The position numbers and the translations under genes were made by a program. This document shows, in pieces, positions 1-8,931 of a DNA stretch of 64,000 bases. Source of the DNA: Filimonas effusa (GTDB lineage Bacteria > Bacteroidota > Bacteroidia > Chitinophagales > Chitinophagaceae). Each line of letters starts with the position of its first letter. Within the stretch, counting starts at the first letter, position 1. The notes under the pieces are model-generated. The model made no database searches, was not told the origin of the DNA, and saw only the letters and a program-made list of their open reading frames with translations. The stretch is from positions 1,488,001-1,552,000 of the forward strand of contig NZ_SDHZ01000002.1 of assembly GCF_004118675.1 (NCBI RefSeq), read 5' to 3'.

Positions 1-3000
1 GGGTTGGTTTCTGCCTGTTTTGTTCCGGGCGCGTATTCGCGGCTGGTTATGGCGGGCAGGAGCAAGCTGTTATTTTCCGGAGACTTCAGGGCGTTGTTTT
101 CTATCATCGGCAATGGCAGGGCAATAGTGAAGCAACTGCCTTTGTTCACTTCGCTGGTTACTGTAATGGTACCGTTATGCAATTTTACAAATTCGCGGGT
201 AATGGCGAGGCCTATGCCGCTGCCCTGGTTAATAACCGCGTCGGCGGTATCGACCTGGAAGAAGCGTTCAAAGATGCGGTCCTGTTCTTCGGGGGCGATG
301 CCAATGCCGGAGTCGCGAACGGAGATGCGCAAAGTTGTAACAGAGGCAGGTTGAAGACCGGCTGCCACGGGCGCATTACCGGGGCCGGGCATCTCAACAG
401 GCATGTTTCCCTGAATTACGCCGGAGGAAGAGGGCACCATGGAAGATGTGGCGGCAGCGGTGATGTCAACACTTACCTGGCCCTGCTGCGGTGTGAATTT
501 GAAGGCGTTGGATAACAGGTTGAAGAGTACCTTTTCGAGTTTATCCTTATCGAAACGGGTAGGGAAGCCGGGTATTTCGGACGAAAAGCTTAGGGTGATG
601 TCTTTTTTTTCCGCGATATCGGAAAAGGAGGTTACAACTTCTTTTGTGAAGCTGATGATATCGGCTTCAGCGGGGATGAATTTAAATTCCTGGGTTTCGA
701 GTTTACGGAAATCAAGTAGCTGGTTTACCAGTCCGAGTAAACGTTTTGCGTTGCGGCGGATGAGTTCGAGCTGTTTTTTCTTTTCCCCTTCTGCGGCATT
801 AATGACTTTGTCGAGGGGGGCGAGTATAAGGCTCAGGGGAGTTCTGAATTCGTGGCTGATATTGGTAAAGAAGCGAATTTTCATCATGTCTATTGCATGG
901 AGGTGTTGTGCTTCTTTCTGTTGTTGTTCTATTCTGAACTTTAGGCGCGTTCTTGCCACAATTATACGGCGTGCTGCCATGAGGACCAGCAGGATGAACA
1001 ATGCATACAGCAGGAAGGCAATCCATGTATTCCAGAATGCAGGGCTGATGATGATGGTGAGGGCGGTTTCTTTTTCGTTCCATCCGCCGTTGCCATCGGC
1101 TGCCTTTACTTTAAAGCGATAAGTGCCGGCGTCGAGGTTGGTATAGCTGGCCCTGCGCTGGCTGCCGTTTGTTACGACCCATTCTTTATTAAATCCTTCC
1201 AATTTATAGGCATATTCATCTTTGGCGGATTGCGCAAAGCCCAGTTCTGCAAATTCAATGGCGAAGTCTTTTTCTTTATACCTGAGCCTGATAGTATCGG
1301 TAGCGCTGATAGTTTTGGTAAGCAGGACCCTGCCATTGAGCGTATCGCCTGCCTGAACGCTTTTATTGAAGACCAGGAAATCGGTGAGAGCGATTGGGGC
1401 CTGTGACTTAGCAAGCCTCACCTGTGCGGGGTCAAAGATATTGAAGCCTGCGGGGCCTCCGAAAACGAGTTCGCCGGCAGCAGTTTTAAGGGCAGCGTTT
1501 TCATTGAATTCGTGTGCCTGCAGGTTATTAAGTTCATCGAAGTTCCTATGGCGGAACTGGTAGGCGCCGTTTTTATTTTTGTATACGGAGATATTACCGA
1601 TACCTGAAGGAGTACTGATCCAGACCTGCTGCTGGTTATCTTCGAGGATGGTCAATACCACGTTATCGGGCAGGCCATCTTCTTTACGTAGTGTGGCAAT
1701 AAATTTATTGACGGAGGGGTCGAAGATGCTGAGGCCTTCGCGGGTGGCGGCCCAGATGAGGCCACGGCTATCCTGGCGCAGGTCGAGTACGAGATTGTTG
1801 GCCAGAGAAATCGTGTGGCCGGGCTCGTGCTGGTAATGTGTAAAGTTGCCTGTGGTGGTGTTAAGTACGTCGATGCCTTTGGCTGTACCGAACCATAAGT
1901 TCTGTTGTTTATCCTGCAGGATGGCAGCGATGTAGGTATCGGCAAGGCCGTTCTTTTTGCCTGGCGGGAAGTGGATGAAATTGCGGCGGGATGAGTCGAG
2001 TTGATCGACGCCTGAGGAGAGCGTACCTATCCAGAGGTTCTTGTTTTTATCTTCGTACAGCTCCCAGATATTGTTATCGGCTATGCTGTTGGGGTTGGCG
2101 GGGTTATGGCGATAGTGTGTAAAGGTTTTACCATCGAAGCAGTCGAGGCCACCGAAGAAAGTGCCGATCCAGAGTTTCTGGTTGTGATCGATGCAAAGGC
2201 TTACCACTACATCGTTACAAAGGCTGTTATTATCGGTGGGGTTGTGTTTGTATTGTTTGAAGCTGCCTTGTTTCCTGTTATAATAAATGAGTCCGCCGCC
2301 GTTTGTTCCTATCCACCAGTTTCCTTTTGTATCTTCTGCGAAGCGGTTCACATCTTCATAGGGGAGGCTATGGGGGTCGGCGGGGCGGTTTTTGACGACG
2401 GGGAATTTGAAGAGACTTTCGTTATAAAAGCAGGCTCCTTTTTTATAAGTTCCGAGCCAGATGATACCTGCAGGATCTTTATAAACGGCGCTGATGCTGT
2501 TCTGGCTAAGCGTTTTATCGTCGTTTGGATCGTTAAGCAGCCATTGAACGGAGAAGTCTTTTTTGTTAACGAGCGTAACGCCGCCATGATCTGTAGAGAT
2601 CCAAACGGCGCCGTTATTATCCTGGGTAAAGCCTACTACGATGTCTGCTGTAAGCTTATGTTGTTTTGCTTCTTTGTTAAAGTGCAGGAGGTTTCGTGAA
2701 GCGGGGCTGAAGCACCAGGCGCCGCGGGGGCCTGCGCCGGCGGCGAGCCAGAGGTCGTTTTGACTATCGGCGAAGAGCAGCCAGTTAGCGGCTGCCGAGG
2801 AGAGATGAGTGAGCGTATCGGACCGGAAGAGGAGTTTAAGGTTATTTCTATCTCTCGATTCGATACGTCCGTTCTGGTAAACGAGCCAGAGGTTTTGCTG
2901 CGTATCGAAGGTAAAGGCGGCGATGCCTGGGATACGCAGTTTACGATTACCGGGGTAACTATAGAGCCCGGATCGATAGAGAAACCAATAGGTTTCTTTC

Positions 3001-3428
3001 TGATCTTTTATAATATTCCTTACTGTGTCGACGGGCAGGTTCCATTGTTGCAGCAGGGTGTTGGTATTACGGGAGAACCGGTTGGATGCGGGGTTGAAGA
3101 GAGAGGCACCTGAGGCGGTATGAATCCAGAGCGTATTGCCTGGGGCGTTGAAGAGGTTAACGATAAAGTTATCGCTGAGCGAGGTATTGTCGTTTGGGTT
3201 CTGGTGAAAGGTTTTGAAGTTATAGCCGTCGAACCGGTTAAGTCCGGACATGGTACCTATCCAGATGAAGCCCTGTACATCTTTGATGATGGCATTGACC
3301 TGGTTATGCGAGAGACCTTGTTGGTTATTTATTCTTGCAAACTGGTATTTTTCCTGTTGCGCTTTGAGGTTATGCGACAGGATAAAGGATAGCGCAAGCC
3401 AAGATATTGTTTTTGATAGTAGCGACAT
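1..3428 (-). CDS. Hybrid two-component sensor kinase (HTCS type), C-terminus cut by window edge
   Basis: Membrane sensor kinase of the hybrid two-component class that in Bacteroidota usually senses glycans. The frame stays open from ATG at 3428 to base 1, about 1142 codons. Residues 1-24 form a signal peptide ending in LKAQ. Repeated two-component propeller blades follow (for example GFIWIGTMSGLNRF, LWIGTFFGGLDCF). A Y_Y_Y domain lies at roughly 710-785 and one membrane helix at about 795-815. The HisKA box NISHEFRTPL has His859. The ATPase has DSGIGI (Asp1039) and GSGIGLAI near 1070. Family members usually continue into receiver and AraC domains, which would lie left of base 1 and cannot be seen. 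No SusC/SusD pair or glycosidase is visible nearby, so the ligand is unknown. The sensor-kinase call is firm; the hybrid call is inferred from the architecture. Confidence 0.93.
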   Translation of the reverse strand, partial: MSLLSKTISWLALSFILSHNLKAQQEKYQFARINNQQGLSHNQVNAIIKDVQGFIWIGTMSGLNRFDGYNFKTFHQNPNDNTSLSDNFIVNLFNAPGNTLWIHTASGASLFNPASNRFSRNTNTLLQQWNLPVDTVRNIIKDQKETYWFLYRSGLYSYPGNRKLRIPGIAAFTFDTQQNLWLVYQNGRIESRDRNNLKLLFRSDTLTHLSSAAANWLLFADSQNDLWLAAGAGPRGAWCFSPASRNLLHFNKEAKQHKLTADIVVGFTQDNNGAVWISTDHGGVTLVNKKDFSVQWLLNDPNDDKTLSQNSISAVYKDPAGIIWLGTYKKGACFYNESLFKFPVVKNRPADPHSLPYEDVNRFAEDTKGNWWIGTNGGGLIYYNRKQGSFKQYKHNPTDNNSLCNDVVVSLCIDHNQKLWIGTFFGGLDCFDGKTFTHYRHNPANPNSIADNNIWELYEDKNKNLWIGTLSSGVDQLDSSRRNFIHFPPGKKNGLADTYIAAILQDKQQNLWFGTAKGIDVLNTTTGNFTHYQHEPGHTISLANNLVLDLRQDSRGLIWAATREGLSIFDPSVNKFIATLRKEDGLPDNVVLTILEDNQQQVWISTPSGIGNISVYKNKNGAYQFRHRNFDELNNLQAHEFNENAALKTAAGELVFGGPAGFNIFDPAQVRLAKSQAPIALTDFLVFNKSVQAGDTLNGRVLLTKTISATDTIRLRYKEKDFAIEFAELGFAQSAKDEYAYKLEGFNKEWVVTNGSQRRASYTNLDAGTYRFKVKAADGNGGWNEKETALTIIISPAFWNTWIAFLLYALFILLVLMAARRIIVARTRLKFRIEQQQKEAQHLHAIDMMKIRFFTNISHEFRTPLSLILAPLDKVINAAEGEKKKQLELIRRNAKRLLGLVNQLLDFRKLETQEFKFIPAEADIISFTKEVVTSFSDIAEKKDITLSFSSEIPGFPTRFDKDKLEKVLFNLLSNAFKFTPQQGQVSVDITAAATSSMVPSSSGVIQGNMPVEMPGPGNAPVAAGLQPASVTTLRISVRDSGIGIAPEEQDRIFERFFQVDTADAVINQGSGIGLAITREFVKLHNGTITVTSEVNKGSCFTIALPLPMIENNALKSPENNSLLLPAITSREYAPGTKQAETN

Positions 3429-3492
3429 GCCTGGCAAACAAACGGTGAGCAGCTAATATATTTAAAAAAAGCCACCAGTGTTATTTATATGG

Positions 3493-3528
3493 CAAAGTGC
3501 CGTAGTTAGATGATGCTACGGCACTTTG
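3493..3528 (-). terminator. Stem-loop after the 3568-4020 gene
   Basis: Perfect 13-bp inverted repeat (CAAAGTGCCGTAG / CTACGGCACTTTG) with a 10-nt loop between the stop of the small membrane protein gene and the start of the sensor kinase gene. No strong T-run follows on the minus strand, so it may attenuate or protect a 3' end rather than act as a classic intrinsic terminator. Confidence 0.6.
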
Positions 3529-3567
3529 TAAAAAGTAACAACCTTAAGTAAGACAGGCATTTATGTG

Positions 3568-4020
3568 TTAGTTCCTGCTAGTATTTTTTTGTTTTTTTAT
3601 TTCATTCAATCTCTTGTTGCGGGCGATCTGGATATCATCGACGAGGACAGAGATGTCTTCATCGGACAGTTCATCGACGTCGAAATGGGAGACGGCCCCT
3701 TTGTCGGACGCAACGGAGAGGATACGGGATCTTGTAGCCCACCAGAAAATAAGCTGGAAGACGCCTGCGATAATGAGGAGTTGGGACTGGCTTGCGGGAT
3801 CGGCGACCCAGAGGGTAATGCCGAGCAGGAGGCAGATAACGCCTGAGAAAAGCAGCAGTCTATAACCGCGGCGTTCTACGTTTACGTTATTCACCTGTTC
3901 CAATGGCAGGTCGGTGCTACCGTGGTCCATATCATCAATATGTATTCTGCGGGTTGTAAGAACGAATTCTTCTTCGTTAACAGCGAGGAGTTGTTCTTCG
4001 CCTGGCATAATCGTAGTCAT
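3568..4020 (-). CDS. Small two-helix membrane protein of unknown function
   Basis: 150-residue protein that I do not recognise. It has an acidic N-terminal part of about 50 residues and two hydrophobic segments around residues 54-71 (LLLFSGVICLLLGITLWV) and 80-95 (LLIIAGVFQLIFWWAT). A soluble, strongly charged C-terminus follows, containing DELSDEDISVLVDDIQIA and a basic tail (KRLNEIKKQK). The N-terminal segment, with EFVLTTRRI and a conserved-looking charged strand pattern, resembles small bacterial PH-like membrane proteins, but this is only an impression. ATG at 4020 is used; a second Met is at residue 5. It lies upstream of the sensor kinase on the same strand with a 139-base gap containing a stem-loop, so co-transcription is uncertain. 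The long upstream region carries several inverted repeats. Confidence 0.7.
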   Translation of the reverse strand: MTTIMPGEEQLLAVNEEEFVLTTRRIHIDDMDHGSTDLPLEQVNNVNVERRGYRLLLFSGVICLLLGITLWVADPASQSQLLIIAGVFQLIFWWATRSRILSVASDKGAVSHFDVDELSDEDISVLVDDIQIARNKRLNEIKKQKNTSRN

Positions 4021-4592
4021 AGTGGGTATATTATATGATGAGACATTCTTGCCTAAATCGTATACTACCGGTGCCTGCTATGATAGTCGCCCAATAATTG
4101 CCAGGTAAAAACTGGCAAGCAATCTCAGACCGTTTTAGCGGTTTCTACATGTAGCCCATAAGCGGGTCAGACTATGTTGAAGCACCGTTTCTGACCCCTA
4201 ATTTAAGGTGTTTTATTGTTTTGTGCAAATAACCGGAGGCATGATTTACATCAGCGATCATGATCAGTGGAGCGGGGAGCAGGGAGTGATCTTAAGCAGT
4301 TGAAAGACGGCTAAAAGGGGGTATTGCAGACAGAAAAGCGGGGCAGATGGGGAGTGGGCTTGTTGAGGCGTTAAAATGGGCTCCGGCGGCGTGTCCCGGT
4401 GGGATTGGGTAAGCGGGTAAGGCGAGGGATGTTAAAAAGATGATAATACCCTGTTTCAAGGGGCAATTGCGACAACCAGGGGTTACCGCATTACGTACAT
4501 AAGTTAGAACCGCCAACAAGCTATCATTATAACATTTGGCATAGATCCATTATTGAAGAGATTAAAATTGGTGTTTTTCATAGGTTAGCAAC

Positions 4593-4628
4593 AGGCCTAT
4601 CCTTTCCAGGATCCGGGCCTTTTTTTTG
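4593..4628 (+). terminator. Orphan + strand intrinsic terminator candidate
   Basis: AGGCC pairs with GGCCT and ATCCT with AGGAT in one bulged hairpin, followed at once by a run of T. It points on the + strand although no + strand gene lies upstream in the gap. It might end an unannotated small RNA or stop antisense transcription. Confidence 0.5.
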
Positions 4629-4676
4629 ACCAGATGTTGGGATTAGGAATGAGGTTATGCCGGGATATAAAGAGCG

Positions 4677-4709
4677 AAGCCGGAGATTTGTGATCTCCGG
4701 CTTTGTTTT
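4677..4709 (-). terminator. Stem-loop downstream of msrB
   Basis: Perfect 11-bp inverted repeat AAGCCGGAGAT / ATCTCCGGCTT with a 5-nt loop, about 50 bases past the msrB stop. It is followed by TTTGTTTT on the + side and CGCTCTTT on the minus side, so it may work in both directions. Confidence 0.7.
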
Positions 4710-4761
4710 ATGACCTTAGCTGGTAAGTATGTAGCATTTTGTATGCTTTCTCTATTCCAGC

Positions 4762-5319
4762 CTAGTGTTTTTTGTTGTAATCATCGGCGGCGGCCTGGGC
4801 TTTTTCGAAGTCGAGGACTACGCCGTTGATGCAGTAGCGAAGACCTGTTGGTGGCGGGCCGTCGTTAAAGACGTGGCCGAGGTGAGCTTTACATCTGCCG
4901 CAGGTAACTTCGGTACGTTCCATGCCGTGGCTGTGATCGGGGGTATAGATCACAGATGCTTTGGAGATGGGTTCGTAGAAGCTGGGCCAACCGCAGCCGC
5001 TTTCGAATTTGGTGTCGCTTTTAAAAAGCGGGTTGCCGCAGGCTGCGCAGTAGTAGGTACCTATATCCTTAGAGGTTTCGAACTTACTGGTAAAGGGCCG
5101 TTCGGTGCCTTTATTGCGGGCTATTTCATACACTTCGGGGGAAAGGATCTTTCTCCACTCATCATTGCTCAGTACTACTTTTCCGGTATCGGTACGGGAG
5201 TAGACCTGCGATTTTTTATTTGCGCTGTCCATAGTTCCTTTTTGATTGTTGTTGCTTTGTGCGTGACAACTCTGCATCAAACAGTTTGCCAGCAGGAGGA
5301 GGCTTAATAGTTTCTTCAT
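4762..5319 (-). CDS. msrB: Peptide-methionine (R)-S-oxide reductase, exported
   Basis: Reduces the R-epimer of methionine sulfoxide in proteins. The ATG at 5319 was chosen because it opens a signal peptide ([18 protein letters not shown]) that could be a lipoprotein signal with Cys18; an upstream Met would add 13 non-signal residues. The MsrB domain spans about residues 50-175. It shows structural zinc pairs Cys91/Cys94 (CAAC) and Cys140/Cys143 (CGRC), the GWPSF motif, and the catalytic Cys163 in RYCING. Length is 185 residues, the usual domain plus an exported N-terminus. It is divergent from adk with 155 bases between starts. An envelope repair role is inferred from the signal peptide. Confidence 0.95.
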   Translation of the reverse strand: MKKLLSLLLLANCLMQSCHAQSNNNQKGTMDSANKKSQVYSRTDTGKVVLSNDEWRKILSPEVYEIARNKGTERPFTSKFETSKDIGTYYCAACGNPLFKSDTKFESGCGWPSFYEPISKASVIYTPDHSHGMERTEVTCGRCKAHLGHVFNDGPPPTGLRYCINGVVLDFEKAQAAADDYNKKH

Positions 5320-5440
5320 AATCTGACGGATTGGCAACTGAAAGCTGCCTATTTTCAAAGTTACCCAATAACAAATGCATATACGTCAGGGTTTTCGGCT
5401 ACGATTGTGAAGAAATTGGGAAATTTTGGGCATCGGATAG

Positions 5441-5448
5441 TATATTTG
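5441..5448 (+). promoter_or_regulatory. Bacteroidota -7 element upstream of adk
   Basis: TATATTTG matches the TAnnTTTG consensus and lies 26 bases before the adk ATG. A TTG at 5416-5418 could be the upstream element. This supports the downstream adk start. Confidence 0.5.
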
Positions 5449-5474
5449 CTACTCACACAAGCATTTTATGCCAC

Positions 5475-6053
5475 ATGTTTAATCTGATCTTATTTGGTCC
5501 TCCGGGAAGTGGGAAAGGTACCCAAAGTGAAAAACTGATTGCTAAATACGGCCTGAAGCATTTAAGTACAGGCGATCTTCTGAGAAGTGAAATAGCCCAG
5601 CAAACGAAGTTGGGTTTAGAAGCCAAAAGCTTTATCGACAAAGGAGAGTTAGTTCCTGATGCTGTAGTTATAGGCATGATAAAGAGTGCGCTTGAGGCGA
5701 ACAGTTCCGCCAAAGGCTTTTTATTTGATGGTTTTCCGCGAACGCAGGCCCAGGCAGTAGCATTAGATGAGCTGCTGGCAGAATATCAGGCAGAGATAAA
5801 CGTAGTGCTGGCGCTTGAGGTAACCGAGGAGGAGCTGGTAAAACGTTTGCTGAACCGTGGTTTAACAAGCGGCCGTACCGATGATGCTGATGAAACTGTG
5901 GTACGTGCGCGTATCGTAGAATATCATAAGAAGACCTCTGTTGTAGCCGATCATTACCGCAAATTTGACAAAGTGGTAACAATAGCGGGCGAAGGCAGTG
6001 TAGACACGATCTTTGGAGCGTTGAGCGCTGAGATCGACAAGAAATTAGGTTAG
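5475..6053 (+). CDS. adk: Adenylate kinase, short-LID form
   Basis: Interconverts AMP + ATP and 2 ADP in the cytoplasm. ATG at 5475 gives MFNLILFGPPGSGKGTQ with the P-loop at residues 8-16, the canonical N-terminus; the open frame upstream to 5331 is not part of the protein. Further motifs are the AMP-binding LSTGDLLR and DGFPRT, and the LID region RGLTSGRTDD. The LID is short and lacks the four-cysteine zinc site, so this is the short form of 192 residues. A TAnnTTTG promoter element sits 26 bases upstream. It is followed after about 100 bases by the broken lipase gene, and no operon partner is obvious. Confidence 0.97.
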   Translation: MFNLILFGPPGSGKGTQSEKLIAKYGLKHLSTGDLLRSEIAQQTKLGLEAKSFIDKGELVPDAVVIGMIKSALEANSSAKGFLFDGFPRTQAQAVALDELLAEYQAEINVVLALEVTEEELVKRLLNRGLTSGRTDDADETVVRARIVEYHKKTSVVADHYRKFDKVVTIAGEGSVDTIFGALSAEIDKKLG

Positions 6054-6090
6054 TTTCTTTATCATTATAGCCAGATACCAATTGTAGAGT

Positions 6091-6112
6091 CCTGCACCCA
6101 GTGCGGGATTTT
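6091..6112 (+). terminator. Weak hairpin after adk
   Basis: CCTGCAC / GTGCGGG with a 3-nt loop (one G-T pair) followed by ATTTTA, 38 bases after the adk stop. Short, but placed as expected for an adk terminator. Confidence 0.35.
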
Positions 6113-6152
6113 ACGTTTATAGCGTATTATTGGGGACTTATATCCTGATACT

Positions 6153-7396
6153 ATGTTACGCATTTCATTCCTGGCGCTGGGCTGTCTGCTGTTTGTTAGC
6201 AGCGAGGCGCAGCAAACACCGTCTTCGCTTTTATCTTCCATGGCATTGTCGCGGCCGGCTTCAGCGCCTGCAGTTCCTGTACAGCCAACTGTGTTGGCAG
6301 ATATGGGATTGCGTTCTACTCAAGTTGTTTATAGTAGCTATTCGACAGGAGGGGACTCCAAACAAGACCATTCCGCACCTGCGGGCTCTTTTGATACTGC
6401 CTTATATTCTGATCTGCTTCATCTGAATATGAAGTATATAGGGGATACTACGCAGCAGCAGTATAAATTTTCTACCGGTGTTTATACCAGGTTACTGCGC
6501 TCGCCTGAGGTGGGGTTGTATAACCTGTGTGAAGTGTACCAGCGGAACGATGGAACAGCCATTATCAGTCTGAGAGGAACGATTGGGAAGGCAGAAAGCT
6601 GGATGGAGAATTTCCTGGCGGCGATGCTGCCGGCTACCGGCAGTTTACAGCTAACAGACAATACACGATTTGTTACCAGCTGGCAGTAGATTCGCAGGCT
6701 TATGTGCATGCGGGCTGGCTGATAGGGCTAGCTTACCTCTCCCCTTTCATCGATAAAAAAGTTGACTCCTTACTGGCGGCGGGCACCCGTTCTTTTATCG
6801 TTACGGGTCATAGCCAGGGCGGCGCATTGGCCTTTCTGACCACATCTTACCTGCATTATAAGTTTGGCAAGCGTTATCCTGACCTTCAGCTAACGGCTTA
6901 TTGCAGTGCGGCGCCCAAGCCGGGTAACCTGTATTATGCTTATGACTTTGACTATATCACACGTGGCGGGCATGGTTTCAGAATTGTAAATACAGCAGAT
7001 TGGGTACCGGAGACGCCGGTATCGGTACAGACCATCGGGGATATGAAATATCCCAATCCGCTGGCTGATGCCAAGACGACCATACGCAAGCAGAAATTCC
7101 TGGTAAGGCTGGTGTTGAACAGTATGTATGGCAAAATGAACCGGCGGTCGCTCAAGACCATGAAGACTTACAGGAAGTACCTGGGGCATACTTTGTTCAA
7201 ACGCGTGACTGCCGTGCAGCCACAGCTCCGGGAGCCTTCGTTTGTGTATAGCAGCCATTATATAACGGCCGGGGCGCCTATAATTTTACCTGCAGACAGC
7301 AAGTATTATGAGCAGTTTGTTTTTGACGGGAAGAATGTGTTTGTGCATCATAGTTTGCAGGCGTATTTGTATTTGCTGAACAGGTATTCGCGTTAA
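6153..7396 (+). pseudogene. Class 3 lipase-like hydrolase broken by a one-base frameshift
   Basis: The first frame (6153-6689) encodes a signal peptide (MLRISFLALGCLLFVSSEAQ) and the N-terminal half, with GTAIISLRGT before the nucleophile region, then stops at TAG 6687. The second frame is open through the break and reads YQLAVDSQAYVHAGW, then carries the nucleophile elbow TGHSQGG (about 6805-6825). It also shows the later AAPKPGN and TADWVPETPV typical of Fungal_lipase/class 3 lipases, and ends at 7396. Joining the frames needs one missing base at about 6671-6673, between the codons for RF and YQL. If restored, the protein would be about 414 residues, exported, and hydrolyse ester lipids. 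The catalytic Ser motif is intact but separated from the signal peptide. A sequencing error is the alternative to a real pseudogene. Confidence 0.85.
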
Positions 7397-7453
7397 GGAG
7401 AAACAATATCCTTGTTACTATTATTTTGTTTTTTCCCAAATTTTCTGGGGAAA

Positions 7454-7762
7454 TTAATCTTTCGGCGGCACTTTTTTTACCCAAAAGCTATCCGGGATAC
7501 TATTTTCCATGGGGAAAATAAAAGTATACTTCTTTTTCAAACCGAGTTTGCTGACTTCATAAATAGAATAATCATAGGGCCGGCTATAGAATACTGAAGT
7601 ATCGTTCCCGGTTTCGTAGAACGGCAGGTGATGTTCAGACATACAGTCTTCCGGTGTTATCATTTCGTTTTTCATATTATAGGGGAGAAACCCCGCAACC
7701 ACACTATCATTGTGTGTGAGGAATATTTCATGGATCCGGCCATATATTTTTTCTATGTAATA
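7454..7762 (-). pseudogene. Internal fragment of a 6-bladed beta-propeller protein
   Basis: About 100 codons open between stops, with no convincing start: the first usable codon is GTG at 7702, but propeller-like sequence (IYGRIHEIFLTHNDSVVAGF) already lies before it. The downstream part, DTSVFYSRPYDYSIYEVS followed by KKYTFIFPMENSIP, resembles one middle blade of exported 6-bladed propeller (TolB-like) proteins. Both the N-terminal signal and the remaining blades are missing. It overlaps the end of the next fragment in another frame and is not its continuation, because it parallels a stretch that the other fragment already contains. AT-rich relative to its surroundings. Probably non-functional. 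Confidence 0.55.
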
Positions 7763-8718
7763 TTATTTTCATCTACTATTAACAATATCAGGTTAGAAGC
7801 ATTATTTGTTTTTATATGGTATTCCCTCATAAGAGTCGTCAACTCTTGCTCGTTCATCATTCTAGGGTTGATAATAAAGAAAGCCTTGTTATGATTGAAA
7901 TGAATGGGATTAGGAAGCAGCCCACCTTGGGCCACGGACTCAATTTTCGTGTAGTTCCTTACCTTTATTGAATCGGTGATATTCACGATAATGGAGCGAC
8001 TGTTCTCAAGGCTACCGAATTCAGAAGAGCTAAGCGATATTTGGTTGCTACCAATACGCAGGTTGTAAATAAGCCCATCGTATTTTACCGCACCCGGCGA
8101 AATAGCCTGATCAAACTGTTTACGAGTGCTCAGTGTTACTATATGATCATAGGGAAGTCTATTTTTACCAAAATCGAGGAACCAATATGGAATGGCTTCT
8201 TTGTTTTTAAGCTTATAGACAATATTGTCATAACCATAATGGAAAAACAATTCGCCTTCATCGTTTACCTGAAAGTTGTCATTATTTGAAGTACGATCAA
8301 AAAAATTCCGGGATTCGCAGAATCCACTTTTAGCAGTTTTGAGATCTTCGGACAACAGTAACAAATTATATTTGTTACCTCTGAATTCAAAAACACCTTT
8401 CTTTTTATTTTCGGGGAAGCAGCCATAAACCCAGTATCCATCTTTTGAATGATAGAAGGCCAAAAAATAGAATTCGGACAGAACTTCATTCATCAATTCA
8501 CCACTGGTATTAAACCGCAGCAACTTCCTTTCAGGAAGAGAAAAGATTTCGATTAAATTGGTTTCGGGGTAATATACCATATCCGTAATTTCCATAAACT
8601 GTCCTTTTCCGGAACCGGCCCGCCCTATTCTTCTTATAAACTTTCCTTCCCTATTGAATAGCATAACCGATTGCGCTGGCTTATCCAAAATGATCAAAAA
8701 GAATCCGTAGCATATAGC
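7753..8718 (-). pseudogene. 5'-truncated 6-bladed beta-propeller protein
   Basis: Open frame of about 321 codons; the first start-like codon is TTG at 8697 (314 residues). The sequence begins in the middle of a blade (GFFLIILDKPAQSVMLFNREGKFIRRIG), then GQFMEITDM and repeated blades such as NFQVNDEGELFFHYG and DNIVYKLKN. It matches the pattern of exported 6-bladed beta-propeller proteins of Bacteroidota, which usually have about 370-400 residues with a lipoprotein signal. Here the signal and first blade are absent; a TAA at 8719-8721 closes the frame and no homologous continuation was found upstream in other frames. It may be a relic. If translated, the product would lack an export signal. 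Confidence 0.6.
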
Positions 8719-8904
8719 TTAGTTGCACAACCAACAAAAACATCATCCCTGGTTTAGTTAGTCATATTTTCTCCTATTTTGATATAAACCAGCTATATTT
8801 TAACATTGCACTATTCTTAACAAAACAGATAGATAAGCAGTTGGTCAGGCACTTCAAGATCAAAAAATGGTCTTCAGAATTGCCAATAGATGCTTATGTA
8901 TCCT

Positions 8905-8912
8905 TAGCTTTG
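8905..8912 (+). promoter_or_regulatory. Bacteroidota -7 element upstream of paaZ
   Basis: TAGCTTTG (TAnnTTTG) ends 19 bases before the paaZ ATG; TTG at 8880-8882 could be the partner element. Confidence 0.5.
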
Positions 8913-8931
8913 CTAACAAACGATAGCTTTT

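Larger units (their letters stand above)
4021..4761. other. 740-base region without a credible protein gene
   Basis: Lies between the start of the minus-strand 3568-4020 gene and the end of msrB. ORFs here are short and lack family-like sequence. Short inverted repeats cluster at 4098-4118 (TTGCCAG/CTGGCAA), 4145-4154 (CTACATGTAG), 4164-4197 (GGGTCAGA/TCTGACCC) and 4256-4265 (GATCATGATC). A + strand terminator-like hairpin with a T-run sits at 4593-4628 and the msrB terminator at 4677-4709. The middle (4270-4450) is purine-rich on the + strand. It could hold a regulatory RNA or a structured leader; nothing more specific is supported. Confidence 0.6.

Noticed and set aside
2106-2699. 197-residue + strand ORF opposite the hybrid sensor
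   Set aside because: It lies entirely antisense to the well-supported propeller region of the sensor kinase and mirrors its codon pattern.
4292-4519. 75-residue minus-strand ORF in the 740-base gap
   Set aside because: Pro/Ala-rich composition without motif, no plausible start context, and no recognisable family; more likely chance.
5668-6081. 137-residue minus-strand ORF over adk
   Set aside because: Antisense to conserved adk sequence; Leu/Pro/His-rich composition is typical of shadow frames.
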